Origin: Pontibacter populi
GTDB taxonomy: Bacteria; Bacteroidota; Bacteroidia; Cytophagales; Hymenobacteraceae
DNA: 64,000 nucleotides
Direction: 5' to 3'
NCBI RefSeq assembly: GCF_019336435.1
Contig: NZ_JAHWXQ010000008.1
Coordinates: 1-64,000 of the forward strand
The notes beneath the pieces are model-generated. The model was not told where the DNA came from, made no database searches, and saw only the letters and a program-made list of their open reading frames with translations. How positions within the stretch are numbered: position 1 is the stretch's first letter; the number at the start of each line of letters is the position of its first letter. Made by a program: the position numbers and the translations under genes. Positions 63,810 through 64,000 of the stretch are shown in pieces.

Positions 63810-63863
63810 ATGCTGAACATTTATCTTTTAAAGACAAAACTGTTCAAAGGTAGCTCATTTTAA

Positions 63864-63887
63864 GTATTTAAGCAAATGCTTAAATAC
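63864..63887. promoter_or_regulatory. ArsR-type operator palindrome
   Basis: GTATTTAAGCA (63864-63874) and TGCTTAAATAC (63877-63887) are perfect inverted copies with a 2-bp spacer, 55 bp upstream of the ArsR-type gene. An ATAnnTGA..TCAnnTAT-like AT-rich dyad is the usual ArsR-family operator form. The remaining bases to 64000 show no gene. Confidence 0.65.
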
Positions 63888-64000
63888 CCCTAATCTATCG
63901 CTCATGCTATGAAGTTTAATCACTGGAATATTCAACTTAAATAATACTGACTACATGACAGTAATAACCTAGACAATCCTGCGGTTTGTCTTATATATAG

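Overview
The window reads as plasmid-like DNA from a Bacteroidota bacterium, most likely in the Cytophagales (Pontibacter, Hymenobacter or Rufibacter type). The taxon is an inference. It rests on the Bacteroidota-only families present (HYC_CC_PP, DUF6660, DUF6503 and DUF6122 types), the CzcA-TolC fusion, TAnnTTTG-type -7 boxes, and lipoprotein-rich metal operons. A Rep_3 initiator behind an iteron array, with ParA and a small partition-like protein, shows that the DNA carries its own replication and partition functions. No tRNA, rRNA or CRISPR array was seen.

Layout. 1-6.1 kb: an XRE regulator beside a perfect 34-bp palindrome, then a three-gene minus-strand operon (nuclease-like protein, small middle protein, Rad50-like ABC ATPase) that matches the plan of ABC-three-component defence systems. 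6.5-8.2 kb: a HipBA toxin-antitoxin pair with a two-site operator. 8.2-11.2 kb: about 3 kb with almost no coding capacity but many short TTTTRCGG-like motifs in both orientations. 11.2-18.2 kb: orphan small proteins, a PIN-nuclease/coiled-coil/transmembrane protein, an AT-rich orphan, an intact serine recombinase next to the remnant of another, and a 43-codon basic ORF. 18.2-19.9 kb: a complete IS1182-family insertion sequence with 21-bp inverted repeats.

20-29.3 kb is a zinc/cadmium/cobalt-type efflux operon: CzcA fused to a TolC domain, a CzcB adaptor, a YnfA protein, a Fur-family regulator, a DUF3703 protein and a Zn/Cd P-type ATPase. 29.3-33.7 kb is the plasmid backbone: iterons, rep, parA, a small DNA-binding-like protein and a GIY-YIG protein. 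34-51 kb is mainly copper handling: two Csp-type copper-storage proteins, a CopB-type P-type ATPase, an HMA-AraC regulator, DUF305 proteins, a MATE exporter, and a multicopper oxidase that carries a metal-binding N-terminus and a CopB outer-membrane C-terminus. Two genes here are broken: a PepSY protein (in-frame TAG) and an outer-membrane protein (1-nt frameshift).

51-61.7 kb is a Cus-type copper/silver efflux operon: CusA in two adjacent pieces, a TolC-like channel, two related adaptors, a 41-residue membrane protein, a DUF3347 lipoprotein, a beta-propeller and a DUF2231 protein. 61.9-63.8 kb holds an HYC_CC_PP protein and a small mercury-uptake operon (ArsR-type regulator, MerTP, GDCCVxC protein) with no mercuric reductase in the window. 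Together the genes make a broad metal-resistance plasmid with at least one defence island and one addiction module.
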